DNA of 64,000 nt from JAJEAO01 sp963667635 (lineage in GTDB: Bacteria > Acidobacteriota > Vicinamibacteria > Marinacidobacterales > Marinacidobacteraceae), in NCBI GenBank assembly GCA_965232015.1, contig OZ246946.1, forward strand, positions 3,348,001 to 3,412,000, given 5' to 3'. Positions 32,838 to 41,424 of the stretch are shown here, in pieces (position 1 is the first letter of the stretch; each line of letters starts with the position of its first letter). The notes beneath the pieces were generated by a model, which was not told the origin of the DNA, made no database searches, and was given only the letters and a program-made list of their open reading frames with translations. The position numbers were made by a program, and so were the translations under genes.

Positions 32838-34510
32838 CGCGGCGCCCACGCGGCGAGAGCCTCCCGGGCGAGCACGCGGTCATCGAGCGGGATCCGGACT
32901 CCGGCGATTTCCTGGGTCGTCTCGTGGCCCTTCCCGGCGATCAGCACCAGATCCCCGGCGGAGGCGTCCGAGACGGCCGACGCGATGGCGGCGGCGCGGT
33001 CCGACTCCTCGGAGACCTCCGCCGACAACGCCGCGTTGTCGGTTCCGAGCCGAATCGCCGCCACGATCGAGTCCGGGTCTTCGCTTCTCGGATTGTCGGA
33101 GGTGAGCACCACCCGGTCGGCGAGCCGGGCGGCGGCGTCCCCCATCAGCGGACGCTTGTCGCGATCCCGATCGCCGCCGGCGCCGAAGACCACGCTGAGC
33201 CGCCCCGATCCGACGAGCCGACGCGCCGTGGCCAGCGCGCGCGCAAGAGCGTCGGGTGTGTGGGCGTAATCCACGAACACCGCGGGCGCGGCGTCCACCG
33301 GACGGCCGGGAACCTCGATCCGCTCCATCCGTCCCGGCGGTGGCGGGACGGCGGCGAGTCCGGAGGCGAGCTCGTCGTCCGGGATGCCGAGCGCCGCACC
33401 CGCCGCCCACGCCGCCGCCAGGTTGCTCGCGTGAAAGTCCCCGGTCAGACGGCTCTCCAGCTCCCTCGTCCCGCTCTCGGTCTCGAGCGTGAGCGCCAGC
33501 CCGTCGAGGCGGGGGCGCGCCGAAACGATCCGCACCCCGGCGCCGTCCGGGTGCGTTCCGAAACGGAGGAGGGTCACATCGGGCCGGAGCTCCTCGAGTT
33601 CCATCGCCAGCCGGGCGCCCCACGCGTCATCGGTTCCGACGACCGCGGCGCCGCCGGTTCGCAGGAGCCGGGTGAACAGGGTTCGCTTCGCGGCGAAGTA
33701 GTCCTCGAAGTCGCGGTGGAAGTCGAGATGGTCCTGCGTCAGGTTCGTGAAGACCGCCACCTCGAACGACGACCCTTCGAGTCGGCCGAGAGCGAGCCCG
33801 TGCGACGAGCACTCGACCGCCCCGGCGCGGCAGCCGCCATCGCGGGCGCGGGCGAGAAACGCCTGGAAGTCGGGGCCTTCGCGGGTGGTGAGGCTGGCGG
33901 GCTCGAGCCGCTGTCGGGGCGGGTCGGAGCGGGTCGGGACGGTCGCGAGTGCCGGACTGGAGTCCGGCGTTCCGGGAGCGCCGCACTGCCGTCCGGCGCT
34001 CCAGCGGTGGGCGACGGTTCCGGCGAACAGGCTCGTTCCCAGAGCGCGCGAGCAGATCGCGTCCACCAGCCACGCCACCGTCGTCTTGCCGTTCGTTCCG
34101 GTGACGCCGACGAGCCGCAGGTCGCGGGCCGGATGCGCGTAAAACGCCGCCGCCACCGGGCCCGCGGCGCGCCGCGGGTCCTCGACCCGCACCCACGGCA
34201 GCCCCGGAGGGACGGCCTCGCGGGCGACGAGCGCGGCGGCGGCGCCCGCATCGCGAGCCGAACCCAGGAAGTCGTGGCCGTCGAAGCGGTCCCCGGGAAT
34301 CGCCACGAACAGTTCTCCGGGGACGAGGCGTCTCGAGTCGCTCACCACGCCGGTCACGACGGCGTCGTCGGCGTCCGGAGACCTCGCGAGGGCGAGGGGC
34401 GCCCGGACCTCCGCCGAGGCCTCCCGCAGCAGCGCGCCGAGGCGTCGGCCCTGAGAGGCGGCGAGCGGGACCGGCGCCTCCGGAATCTCCGGGGCGAGGG
34501 AGGCGATCAT
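32834..34510 (-). CDS. murE: UDP-MurNAc-L-Ala-D-Glu--meso-diaminopimelate ligase MurE, with an internal repeat-derived insert
   Basis: Ligase adding the third stem-peptide residue. 558 aa: VVSDSRRLVPGELFVAI, ATP loop VTGTNGKTTVAWLVD (residues ~136-150), VECSSHGLALGRL, FTNLTQDHLDFH, FVDYAHTPDALARAL and LTSDNPRSEDPDSI. DNPR is the motif selecting meso-diaminopimelate, so the cell wall is DAP type. Residues ~171-201, between AHRW and LEPASLTTREGP, have no counterpart in ordinary MurE and are encoded by bases 33908-34000, which include a perfect copy of the dispersed palindrome GCCGGACTGGAGTCCGGC. The frame is kept and all motifs downstream are intact, so the enzyme is probably active with an extra surface loop. 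Confidence 0.95.
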   Translation of the reverse strand: MIASLAPEIPEAPVPLAASQGRRLGALLREASAEVRAPLALARSPDADDAVVTGVVSDSRRLVPGELFVAIPGDRFDGHDFLGSARDAGAAAALVAREAVPPGLPWVRVEDPRRAAGPVAAAFYAHPARDLRLVGVTGTNGKTTVAWLVDAICSRALGTSLFAGTVAHRWSAGRQCGAPGTPDSSPALATVPTRSDPPRQRLEPASLTTREGPDFQAFLARARDGGCRAGAVECSSHGLALGRLEGSSFEVAVFTNLTQDHLDFHRDFEDYFAAKRTLFTRLLRTGGAAVVGTDDAWGARLAMELEELRPDVTLLRFGTHPDGAGVRIVSARPRLDGLALTLETESGTRELESRLTGDFHASNLAAAWAAGAALGIPDDELASGLAAVPPPPGRMERIEVPGRPVDAAPAVFVDYAHTPDALARALATARRLVGSGRLSVVFGAGGDRDRDKRPLMGDAAARLADRVVLTSDNPRSEDPDSIVAAIRLGTDNAALSAEVSEESDRAAAIASAVSDASAGDLVLIAGKGHETTQEIAGVRIPLDDRVLAREALAAWAPR

Positions 34511-36567
34511 GGTCTCGGGCTCCCGGAGTCCGGGGTGGTGGCGTCGGCGACTCGGACCGCCCCCTCGTTCGACTCGCGGCCCCGATCGCGGCGCAGACGT
34601 TCGGCGAGCTCGTCGCGCCGCGACGGGGTCGCCGCGGCCGCGCTGCGCATGGGTCGGTCGCGATCCACCGCGACGATCGTCTCGAGGCCTTCCCCCGGTA
34701 GCCGGTAGTGGCGGAGCAGTCGTGAGGCGATCCTCCCGAAGACCCGGGCGGCGTTTGCGCCGCTGTGGTTCGGTCGGGTCGTGTCCAGGATCACGACGCC
34801 GGTGAACCGGGGGGCGCCCGCGGGGGCGAATCCCGCGAACGAGGCGATGAAGTCATCCGGGTGGTAGCCGCCCGGGACCGCCTTCTGCGCCGTGCCCGTC
34901 TTGCCGGCGATCTCGAAGCCGGGGACGGCGGCCGCCCCCCCGGTCCCCTGCTCGACCGCACCGGCGAGGATGGTCTTCAGCCGCTCCGCCGTCCGATGGG
35001 AAACCACCCGTCGGGGGGAGCGTGGCGGCTGGACGTCGTCGCCGATCCGCCGTACGAGCCGCAGGGGCTGGAGGACGCCCCCGTTCGCGACCGCGTTCAC
35101 CCCCTGGACCACCTGCGACGCGGTGGCTGCGATCCCGTGGCCGAACGACACCGTCGCCAGCCGGATCAACCGCCACGGTCCCGCCGTGGGAACGATGCCC
35201 CGGCTCTCGCCTCCGAGTTCGAGGCCGGTCCTCGCGCCGAAGCCGAATGCGCGCAGGTAGCGCTCGATCCGGTCGGCTCCGAGCCGCACGCCCACCTGCA
35301 GCGTGCCGATGTTCGACGAGCGCTGGATGACTCCGGCGAAGGTGAGCGGCCCGAGCGGCTTCCAGTCGCGCACGGTGCGCGAGCCGACCCGATAGCGGCC
35401 GTCGAACGTGTCGAACATCTCCGTCTCGTGGGTCACGCCCTCGTTCAGCGCGGCGGCGGCCGTGAAGATCTTGAAGACCGACCCCGGCTCGTAGGGGTCG
35501 GTCAGCGCGCGGCTCACGCGGGCGGCGGCCGGCGCCTCCCCGGGGCGGTTCGGATCGAACGACGGCGCGCTCGCCATCGCGAGCACGTCCCCGGTCCCGC
35601 TCTCGACCACCAGCACCGCCCCGCCGCGGGCGCCGGTCTCCGCGATCCCGCGCGCCAGCTCCTGCTCCGCGACCGCCTGGATCCGGCGGTCCAGGGTCAG
35701 CTCGAGATTCGCACCCGGCTGGGCTTCGCGCACCACCCGGCTGCCGTGGCCGGTCTGGCGGCCATCCGTCCAGATCATCCGGGCTCCGGGCTCCCCCCGG
35801 ATCGCCGCATCGAGCGAGTACTCGACGCCGGCGAGACCCTCGCCGTCCACGCCGACATGCCCGATCACCTGCGCCGCGGCGGACCCTCCGGGATAGAAGC
35901 GGCCGTACTCCCTGATCGTGTCCAGCGGAAGTCCGGTACTGCGGGCGCAGGCAACCTCTTCGTCATCGGCCTTCCGCTTGATCCACGAGAACTGCGAGTC
36001 CCGTTCGAGTCGGCGCCGGACCAGGCCGGGAGCGATGTCGAGACAGCCGGCCAGCCGGGCGGCGGCGTCGCCCAGGTCCCGGCCGACGTAGTCCGGAGGC
36101 GACACATAGACCGAGTCCACCGCGAGCGACACCGCGAGCGGGCGGCCGGCGCGGTCGGTGATTTCCCCGCGCAGCGGCAGGACGACGAGCTGGTAGCGGT
36201 GCTGGGCGGAGGCGCGGGTGACGGCGGTCTCGTGCCGCAGGACCTGGATGTCGAACAGGTGACCGAGGAGGACGGCTCCCCACAGCCCGAACGCGGCCGC
36301 AGCGACGAAGGCCCGCCGCCGCAGCACCCGCTCCGGCTCGCGCGGAGGGGGGTCCGCGGTCGCCGGGCGCACCCGGATCGGTGCGGGCTCGGGCCCTGGG
36401 CGGCGCCGGCGGGCGGGGGGGCGACGACGACGGGCGGACCGTCGCCGGACGCGTTTCGGGCGGCCGGCGCGGTCGCGAGCCGGCAGATCCGGAAACAGCG
36501 TGAGGGGTCGCCCCGTCCGGTGCGGAGACTCCGGGGTGCGGCCCGATCCGGGCCCGGCGTCGCTCAC
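34507..36567 (-). CDS. ftsI: Class B penicillin-binding protein FtsI (PBP3)
   Basis: Septal transpeptidase, 686 aa. A long basic, Pro-rich cytoplasmic N-terminus (~85 residues) precedes one membrane helix (FVAAAAFGLWGAVLLGHLF), the pedestal domain (RGEITDRAGRPLAVSL), and the transpeptidase domain with catalytic Ser363 in PGSVFK, Ser417-x-Asn419 in RSSNIG and K556-T-G in GKTGTAQK. No PASTA domains follow; the last ~60 residues are a charged tail. The GTG start overlaps the ftsL stop (GTGA) and the stop overlaps murE (ATGA). The extended cytoplasmic tail is longer than in E. coli FtsI. Confidence 0.95.
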   Translation of the reverse strand: MSDAGPGSGRTPESPHRTGRPLTLFPDLPARDRAGRPKRVRRRSARRRRPPARRRRPGPEPAPIRVRPATADPPPREPERVLRRRAFVAAAAFGLWGAVLLGHLFDIQVLRHETAVTRASAQHRYQLVVLPLRGEITDRAGRPLAVSLAVDSVYVSPPDYVGRDLGDAAARLAGCLDIAPGLVRRRLERDSQFSWIKRKADDEEVACARSTGLPLDTIREYGRFYPGGSAAAQVIGHVGVDGEGLAGVEYSLDAAIRGEPGARMIWTDGRQTGHGSRVVREAQPGANLELTLDRRIQAVAEQELARGIAETGARGGAVLVVESGTGDVLAMASAPSFDPNRPGEAPAAARVSRALTDPYEPGSVFKIFTAAAALNEGVTHETEMFDTFDGRYRVGSRTVRDWKPLGPLTFAGVIQRSSNIGTLQVGVRLGADRIERYLRAFGFGARTGLELGGESRGIVPTAGPWRLIRLATVSFGHGIAATASQVVQGVNAVANGGVLQPLRLVRRIGDDVQPPRSPRRVVSHRTAERLKTILAGAVEQGTGGAAAVPGFEIAGKTGTAQKAVPGGYHPDDFIASFAGFAPAGAPRFTGVVILDTTRPNHSGANAARVFGRIASRLLRHYRLPGEGLETIVAVDRDRPMRSAAAATPSRRDELAERLRRDRGRESNEGAVRVADATTPDSGSPRP

Positions 36568-36917
36568 CGCGGGGGCTCCAGCGCTACGCCCTCGATCACG
36601 ACCTCTTCGGTCGGGACCACCAGGCCGCGCTCGATCGCCAGCCTCCGGACCCGCGCCGGGTCGGTGAGTTCGGCGATGCGGAGCCGGGAGCGGCGCACCT
36701 CCTCGACCAGCCGTTCGCGGGCGGCGCGGAGCTCCTCCACCTGGTACCCGAGTCGCGCCGCCTCGAGGCGCGGCCAGGCGGCCCCGACCACGATCAGCAG
36801 GCAGAAGACCGTCGCGACCGTCACGCGGGCCATGTGCCGGTAGCGCGCCGGATCGGGTTTCCGTCGGAGCCAGTGGTTTCGGGGTCGGTAGCCGACCGCG
36901 AAGCGGTCCCGATTCAT
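36564..36917 (-). CDS. ftsL: FtsL-like bitopic division protein
   Basis: 117-aa protein in the ftsL position between rsmH and ftsI. A ~28-residue basic N-terminus precedes one membrane helix (VTVATVFCLLIVVGAAWPRL) and a periplasmic leucine-zipper-like coiled coil (YQVEELRAARERLVEEVRRS), ending in LTDPARVRRLAIERGLVVP, the typical 'DP..iE..A...L' close of FtsL proteins. Sequence conservation in FtsL is weak; topology and location carry the call. The ATG overlaps the rsmH stop and the stop overlaps ftsI, both by four bases. Confidence 0.85.
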   Translation of the reverse strand: MNRDRFAVGYRPRNHWLRRKPDPARYRHMARVTVATVFCLLIVVGAAWPRLEAARLGYQVEELRAARERLVEEVRRSRLRIAELTDPARVRRLAIERGLVVPTEEVVIEGVALEPPR

Positions 36918-37906
36918 CGAGCGTCTCCCGGGGCCCGCCGGAGGACCCGGAGGCGGGCGCTGCGCGACCGGCGGTTCTCGATCCGTTCGTCTTCGTCGGG
37001 CCGCACCGGCCGCCGGGTCTCGACGACGAACTCCCCGGTCCGCCCGAGCTCGCGGAAGCGCCGCTTCACCGGTCCGTCCTCGCCCGAGTGGTAGGCGATC
37101 ACGACCATCGCGCCCCCGGGGCGGAGGCGCGCCGGCCCTTCGGCGAGGACGGCCGCCAGCGCCTCGTCCTCGCGGTTCACCGCCCGGCGCACCGCGAGGA
37201 ACGTGCGGGTGGCCGGGTCGATCCGGCTCCGTCGCGGACCGGTGACCGCGATGACGGCGCCGCGGAGTTCCCGGGTGGTCCGGAGCGGGCGCCGGGCCAC
37301 GATGCGCCGCGCGATCGGCCGGGACCGCCGCTCGCCCGAGCGGTACAGAAGATCGGCGATCTCCCGCTCGTCGAGGCGGTCGAGGAGCTCAGCGGCCGAT
37401 TCTCCCCGACTCGGGTCCATCCGCATGTCGAGGGGTCCGTCGCGCCGGAGCGAGAACCCCCGCCCGGCGTCGTCGAGCTGCGGACTGGCGACGCCGAGGT
37501 CGAGGAGCAGCCCGTCCACCCGACTCCAGCCGGCGCGATCGAGCGCTTCGGCCAGATCCTCGAAGTCGCCGGCGAGGAAGCGGAAGCCCGGATGGACCGC
37601 CGCGAGCGCGACGGCGGCCGCCTCCGCCTCGGGATCCCGATCCAGCCCGATCACCTCGGCCCCGGGGGCGGCGCCGAGGATCGCGCGGGCATGGCCGCCG
37701 CGGCCGAAGGTCCCATCCAGATAGCGGCCGCCGGGCCGCGGCGCGAGCCGGCGCAGGGTCTCTTCGACGAGGACCGGGCGGTGGCGCTCGCCGGAAGTCA
37801 CAGCCGTTCCCGGGAGCCGCCGCACCGAAGCGCCGGGAAGGACCGGGACGGAGAGGGCGAGCGCCACGGGGCGGGACTCAGACTCCCAGCCCCGCGAGGA
37901 GGGCAT
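36914..37906 (-). CDS. rsmH: 16S rRNA (cytosine1402-N4)-methyltransferase RsmH (MraW)
   Basis: SAM-dependent enzyme that N4-methylates C1402 of 16S rRNA. 330 aa: HRPVLVEETLRRLAPRPGGR, the SAM motif YLDGTFGRGGHARAIL, VIGLDRDPEAEA, LLLDLGVASPQLDDAGRGFS, PLDMRMDPS, and the C-terminal MVVIAYHSGEDGPVKRRFRE; many homologs have SFHSLEDR-type sequence there, and here it is AYHSGEDG. The ATG at 37906 would overlap mraZ by 29 bases and adds a ~40-residue extension before the conserved core, so a GTG further in could be the true start. Confidence 0.94.
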   Translation of the reverse strand: MPSSRGWESESRPVALALSVPVLPGASVRRLPGTAVTSGERHRPVLVEETLRRLAPRPGGRYLDGTFGRGGHARAILGAAPGAEVIGLDRDPEAEAAAVALAAVHPGFRFLAGDFEDLAEALDRAGWSRVDGLLLDLGVASPQLDDAGRGFSLRRDGPLDMRMDPSRGESAAELLDRLDEREIADLLYRSGERRSRPIARRIVARRPLRTTRELRGAVIAVTGPRRSRIDPATRTFLAVRRAVNREDEALAAVLAEGPARLRPGGAMVVIAYHSGEDGPVKRRFRELGRTGEFVVETRRPVRPDEDERIENRRSRSARLRVLRRAPGDAR

Positions 37907-38318
37907 GCTCGGCCTCGGACGGGGGATCGTTCTCGATCCGCTGCTGGAGCTTCTCGTGGTCCCAGGCCTCGAGGCACCGCCCCTTGCCCAGCACGTCCAC
38001 CGGACCCGCGGTCCCGGTCTGGGTCCGGAGCCGCAACGGGATGAGCACTCGCCCGTAGGCGGCGATCTCGGTCTCCTGCCCGAAGTAGTTCACGCGCAGC
38101 AGGAACTTGCGTTTGGCCGGATCGAGGTCCCCGCGGGGAGCGAGACGGTTCTCGATCTCCTCCCAGATCGGCAGGGGGTAGATGGAAACGCTCTCTCCGT
38201 CGAGGCTGGTGACGAACAGCTTGCGGCCGTGGCGCGCGATGAGGGGGTCGAGGAACGCCCTCGGCAGCTTCAACCGTCCCTTGTCATCAACGGTGGCGGG
38301 GTGGTTGCCGCGGAACAC
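37878..38318 (-). CDS. mraZ: Transcriptional regulator MraZ
   Basis: 146-aa AbrB-like DNA-binding protein, first gene of the division cluster. It contains two MraZ/SpoVT-like halves: FRGNHPATVDDKGRLKLPRAF and later the 'GREILIP'-type segment AAYGRVLIPLRLR. In E. coli MraZ represses its own cluster by binding short direct repeats. Matching repeats are visible ~90 bases upstream. The ATG at 38318 has no clear alternative. rsmH begins inside its 3' end. Confidence 0.95.
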   Translation of the reverse strand: MFRGNHPATVDDKGRLKLPRAFLDPLIARHGRKLFVTSLDGESVSIYPLPIWEEIENRLAPRGDLDPAKRKFLLRVNYFGQETEIAAYGRVLIPLRLRTQTGTAGPVDVLGKGRCLEAWDHEKLQQRIENDPPSEAEHALLAGLGV

Positions 38319-38396
38319 GATCGGAGGGCTCGGTAGGGGGACTGCCGCGCAGGCGAAGGCGGAACGGCCGGATTCCGGCCCCTGACCACAGGCAGG

Positions 38397-38449
38397 ATAG
38401 CGTTATTTACCACTTTCGCCCACTTTTGTCCACTTCCGGCCCATCACGG
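38397..38449 (-). promoter_or_regulatory. MraZ operator (10-bp-spaced direct repeats) and probable mra promoter
   Basis: On the minus strand the sequence reads GAAGTGGACA, AAAGTGGGCG, AAAGTGGTAA: three direct repeats of AAGTGG with exactly 10-base spacing (plus-strand CCACTT at 38410, 38420 and 38430), with a weaker fourth (GATGGG) one further period upstream. Known MraZ operators are runs of GTGGG-type boxes with the same period. The repeats are followed by the AT-rich TAAATAACGCTATCC, a likely -10 zone, so binding would block the promoter. The repeats also lie within ~80 bases of the divergent methyltransferase gene and could affect it. Confidence 0.75.
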
Positions 38450-38475
38450 ACCCTGAGAATGGCAATTCAACCCCC

Positions 38476-39738
38476 GTGCGCGGCACCGATCCCGCGGGCT
38501 GCGCCGTTCCGTTTAGGATGGCGGTCCCGCTTCTGAGCGTGGCGACGCGGGCCACCCTTGACCGCCACCCCATCCGCCTCGCCCGCCGGGAACGATCCCA
38601 TCCCTTGTCTCTGCCGCTCCGCCACACCCCACCGGATCGCAGACGGCGCCGTTCTCCGCCGCCGGCATCACCAGAGAACGGTCGCGAACTGGACGCGCCG
38701 CCCGGTTCCGCGACCCTGTTGCGCGGGGACGCCCTGTCGGCCTACGCAGACTGGCCGGTCCCCTCGATGATCCTCTCGGACGGCGCCTACGGAATCGGCG
38801 GATTCCCCGGAGACCCGAGGGGACCTGACCGGCTCGTCGAGTGGTACCGGCCCCACGTCGCGGCGTGGGCCGGGCGCTCCCATCCGTCCACCACCCTCTG
38901 GTTCTGGAACACCGAGATCGGGTGGGCCCATGTCCATCCCCTCCTCACCGCCCACGGGTTCGACTACGTTCAGACCGTGGTCTGGGACAAGGGGGTCGCC
39001 CACGTCGCCGGAAACGTGAATGGGCGGACGATTCGGCAGCTTCCGGTCGTGACGGAGGTCGCGGTTCTGTACCGGCGGCAGCCTTCGTTCACGACTCCGG
39101 ATGGAGTCCTCGGCGCAAAGGAGTGGATTCGCTACGAGTGGCGTCGCGCCGGATTGCCACTTCATCGGGCGAACCAGGCCTGCGGCGTGAGGAACGCGGC
39201 AACCCGAAAGTATCTGACCCAGGACTGGCGCTGGTACTGGCCACCGCCCGACGCGATGGAACGGCTCGCGCGCTACGCCAATGCCCACGGACATCCGGAG
39301 GGGGCCCCGTACTACGCGCTCGACGATGGCGCACCGGTCACTGCCGAAGTCTGGGCCTCGCTTCGCGATCGCTGGAACCACATCCATGGCCTGACCAACG
39401 TCTGGTCCCACCCGCCCCTCCACGGCTCGGAGCGGTTCAAGGGGAGTGGAGTCCGGTCGGCTCCCCGCGTCCACGGCGCGGGTCCTTCCGCTTCCGTGCA
39501 CCTGAACCAGAAGCCGCTCGAGTTCATGCGCCGCATGCTCCTCGCCACAACGGAACCGGGCGATGTCGTGTGGGAGCCGTTCGGGGGCCTCTGCTCCGCG
39601 TCGGTCGCGGCGATCGAGCTGGGCCGCCATGCGTTCGCCGCCGAGACCGTGGAACGCTTCGCCGATCTGGCCGGGGATCGTCTGGAGGAAGTGCGGATGC
39701 GGTCTTCGCAGGACCTGTTTCGGGTCGCCGCCGGGTAG
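38476..39738 (+). CDS. Site-specific DNA methyltransferase (beta-class N4-C/N6-A)
   Basis: Modification enzyme of a probable type II restriction-modification pair. 420 aa, of which the first ~80 look non-conserved; the exact start is uncertain and could be further in. Motif IV appears as ILSDGAYGIGG (a DPPY variant) early, target-recognition sequence occupies the middle, and motif X/I come last as LNQKPLEFMRRMLLATTEPG and VVWEPFGGLCSASVAAIELG, the order of beta-class enzymes. The nuclease gene follows after four bases. It diverges from mraZ. Codon use is similar to the host's, so acquisition is not recent by that measure. Confidence 0.85.
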   Translation: MRGTDPAGCAVPFRMAVPLLSVATRATLDRHPIRLARRERSHPLSLPLRHTPPDRRRRRSPPPASPENGRELDAPPGSATLLRGDALSAYADWPVPSMILSDGAYGIGGFPGDPRGPDRLVEWYRPHVAAWAGRSHPSTTLWFWNTEIGWAHVHPLLTAHGFDYVQTVVWDKGVAHVAGNVNGRTIRQLPVVTEVAVLYRRQPSFTTPDGVLGAKEWIRYEWRRAGLPLHRANQACGVRNAATRKYLTQDWRWYWPPPDAMERLARYANAHGHPEGAPYYALDDGAPVTAEVWASLRDRWNHIHGLTNVWSHPPLHGSERFKGSGVRSAPRVHGAGPSASVHLNQKPLEFMRRMLLATTEPGDVVWEPFGGLCSASVAAIELGRHAFAAETVERFADLAGDRLEEVRMRSSQDLFRVAAG

Positions 39739-39742
39739 CGCA

Positions 39743-40654
39743 TTGACGACTCCGCCACCTCCGGCTGCGCCGCATCTTGACCCGCGGCAGCCGGAGACGC
39801 TGCTGGTCCACCGAGTCCATCAGGCCTTGCTCGCTCTGCCGGGCCATTTTTCGTCACGCACCAGCATCGAGGGTGTGGCGGCCACCGACCTCTTTGCGCT
39901 GAATACGGTCCTCGCAACGACGATCGAGGTTCAGGTGGTGGAAACACTCAACCGGATGCGGAGCATCTGGGATCCCGACGGGGAGTGGAAGCTGTTCCAT
40001 TTCCTGCGGCAGGCCCAGACTTTCCCCGATGTCCTGCTCCAGCGTCCGACCGCGGGCGGCGGGCGGGATGTGGTGCTCGGAATCGAGCTCAAGGGCTGGT
40101 ATCTGTTGTCGAAGGAGGGAGTGCCCAGCTTTCGCTACATGGTGACGCCAGCCGCGTGCTCGCCGCGAGACCTGCTTGCCGTCGTCCCCTGGCACCTGGG
40201 GAACGTCATGTCGGGGACGCCCACTGTGCGTGTACCCGGAGTGTGGTCGGCGCTTCACGCGGCTTCCTATCGAAATCACTGGTGGACACACCTGAGACGG
40301 GCCCGGTCCAGCTCTGCGATCGCGTCTCCCGAAGACGCGCGACCCTACAGCGGGCGAGCGAGCACGTCCGATCGTCCAGCGTCCGATCAGGGCAGGAACT
40401 TCGGCCGCATCGCCCGCATCGGCATCATGAAGCCCTGGATTCGGGAGCAGCAGGTGTTGCCCATCGCGGGCATCCCGACGAAGAACTGGATCGCCTTCCT
40501 CCGTCAGCACGCCGAGGGAGGTGACCTCGAGGATGTGTTCCGGAAGTTGCAGCGGGAACTCGAGAAGGCCCACTCGAAGGGCTCCGACCGCCGAGTGCGC
40601 TCGACCCTCGACGCGCTGAGGGGATTGCGACAAGCCCTGCCCGCCGCTGACTAG
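39743..40654 (+). CDS. Putative type II restriction endonuclease (PD-(D/E)XK)
   Basis: 303-aa protein partnered with the methyltransferase. The TTG at 39743, four bases after the methyltransferase stop, is the best start. The catalytic core reads TFPDVLLQ (Pro95-Asp96) followed after 17 residues by GIELKGWYL (Glu115-x-Lys117), the PD...ExK nuclease signature. Further on are WHLGNVMSGTPTVRVPGVW and a charged region with RIARIGIMKPWI, in keeping with restriction enzymes of this size. The recognition sequence cannot be read from the protein. Gene order and spacing support co-expression with the methyltransferase. Confidence 0.8.
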   Translation: MTTPPPPAAPHLDPRQPETLLVHRVHQALLALPGHFSSRTSIEGVAATDLFALNTVLATTIEVQVVETLNRMRSIWDPDGEWKLFHFLRQAQTFPDVLLQRPTAGGGRDVVLGIELKGWYLLSKEGVPSFRYMVTPAACSPRDLLAVVPWHLGNVMSGTPTVRVPGVWSALHAASYRNHWWTHLRRARSSSAIASPEDARPYSGRASTSDRPASDQGRNFGRIARIGIMKPWIREQQVLPIAGIPTKNWIAFLRQHAEGGDLEDVFRKLQRELEKAHSKGSDRRVRSTLDALRGLRQALPAAD

Positions 40655-40714
40655 ACCGACACGATTCAGGGTGGGCCTTCGTTGGGGATTCGTCCCGGGA
40701 CAGAGGCTTTTCGC

Positions 40715-41413
40715 TTGACCGGTTTTCGGACGTTCGCCGCGCCCCACCTCGTCGCGATGGCGCTCACCGTGCTGGTCCCGGCGGCGCTCGCCTGGCTCGC
40801 CCGGCGGCGGGGCCGCTCGACTGCGCGGGCCATCTCGATCGGGTGGGCGGCGGCTCTGGGCGCGAACGAGCTGGTTTACTGGACGGTCCGCTGGCGCGAA
40901 CTCGGCCCTGGTGGTTTCCTCGCGAACCACCTGCCGCTCAACCTGTGCGGCGCCGCGGTGCTCATGACGATCGCCACCCTGCTGTGGCCGCGGCAGTGGA
41001 CCTACGGCATCCTCTATTTCTGGGGCCTGGTGGGCGCCGGAAACGCCGTGCTGACACCGGGGGCCCTCGCGGTGGACTTCCCCGAGTACCGCTTCTTCCA
41101 GTACTTCATCGCCCACTCGGGGATCTTCGGTGCGGTCCTGTTCATGACCTGGGGGCTCCGCCGCCGGCCCGGCGTTCGGGACCTCGTGCGCGCGTTCGTC
41201 GCCCTGAACGCCCTCGCGGTGGTCGCCGCGGTGGCGAATCTGCTGCTCGACGCGAACTACCTCTACCTCTGCGGCCCGCCTCCGGGAACCATCTCGCCGT
41301 TCTTCTTCGCCCCCTGGCCGTGGTATCTGCTGTTCCTCGAATTCCTCGGCGCCGCGATGTTCTTCGTCGTGCTGGCTCCGTTCCTTCGTACGCGCGCCCG
41401 CTCCCCCGGATAG
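40715..41413 (+). CDS. TIGR02206/YwaF-family integral membrane protein
   Basis: 232-aa protein with about six to seven hydrophobic helices, of the YwaF/TIGR02206 family with no known biochemical role. Conserved-looking parts are FAAPHLVAMALTVL at the start, LPLNLCGAAVLMTIATLLW, FFQYFIAHSGIFGAVLFMTWG and ANYLYLCGPPPGTISPF. I choose TTG 40715 since the family normally begins just before the FxxFxxxHL segment; a TTG at 40682 is also in frame. It reads into the YchF-like gene 11 bases later. Confidence 0.8.
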   Translation: MTGFRTFAAPHLVAMALTVLVPAALAWLARRRGRSTARAISIGWAAALGANELVYWTVRWRELGPGGFLANHLPLNLCGAAVLMTIATLLWPRQWTYGILYFWGLVGAGNAVLTPGALAVDFPEYRFFQYFIAHSGIFGAVLFMTWGLRRRPGVRDLVRAFVALNALAVVAAVANLLLDANYLYLCGPPPGTISPFFFAPWPWYLLFLEFLGAAMFFVVLAPFLRTRARSPG

Positions 41414-41424
41414 CATTCGCCGCC

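Noticed and set aside
30429..33269. Long plus-strand frame opposite mraY and murF
   Set aside because: Antisense to certain genes and without recognisable sequence.
38319..38396. A second promoter or small RNA between mraZ and its boxes
   Set aside because: No clear promoter hexamers or stable fold visible beyond the MraZ-box region.
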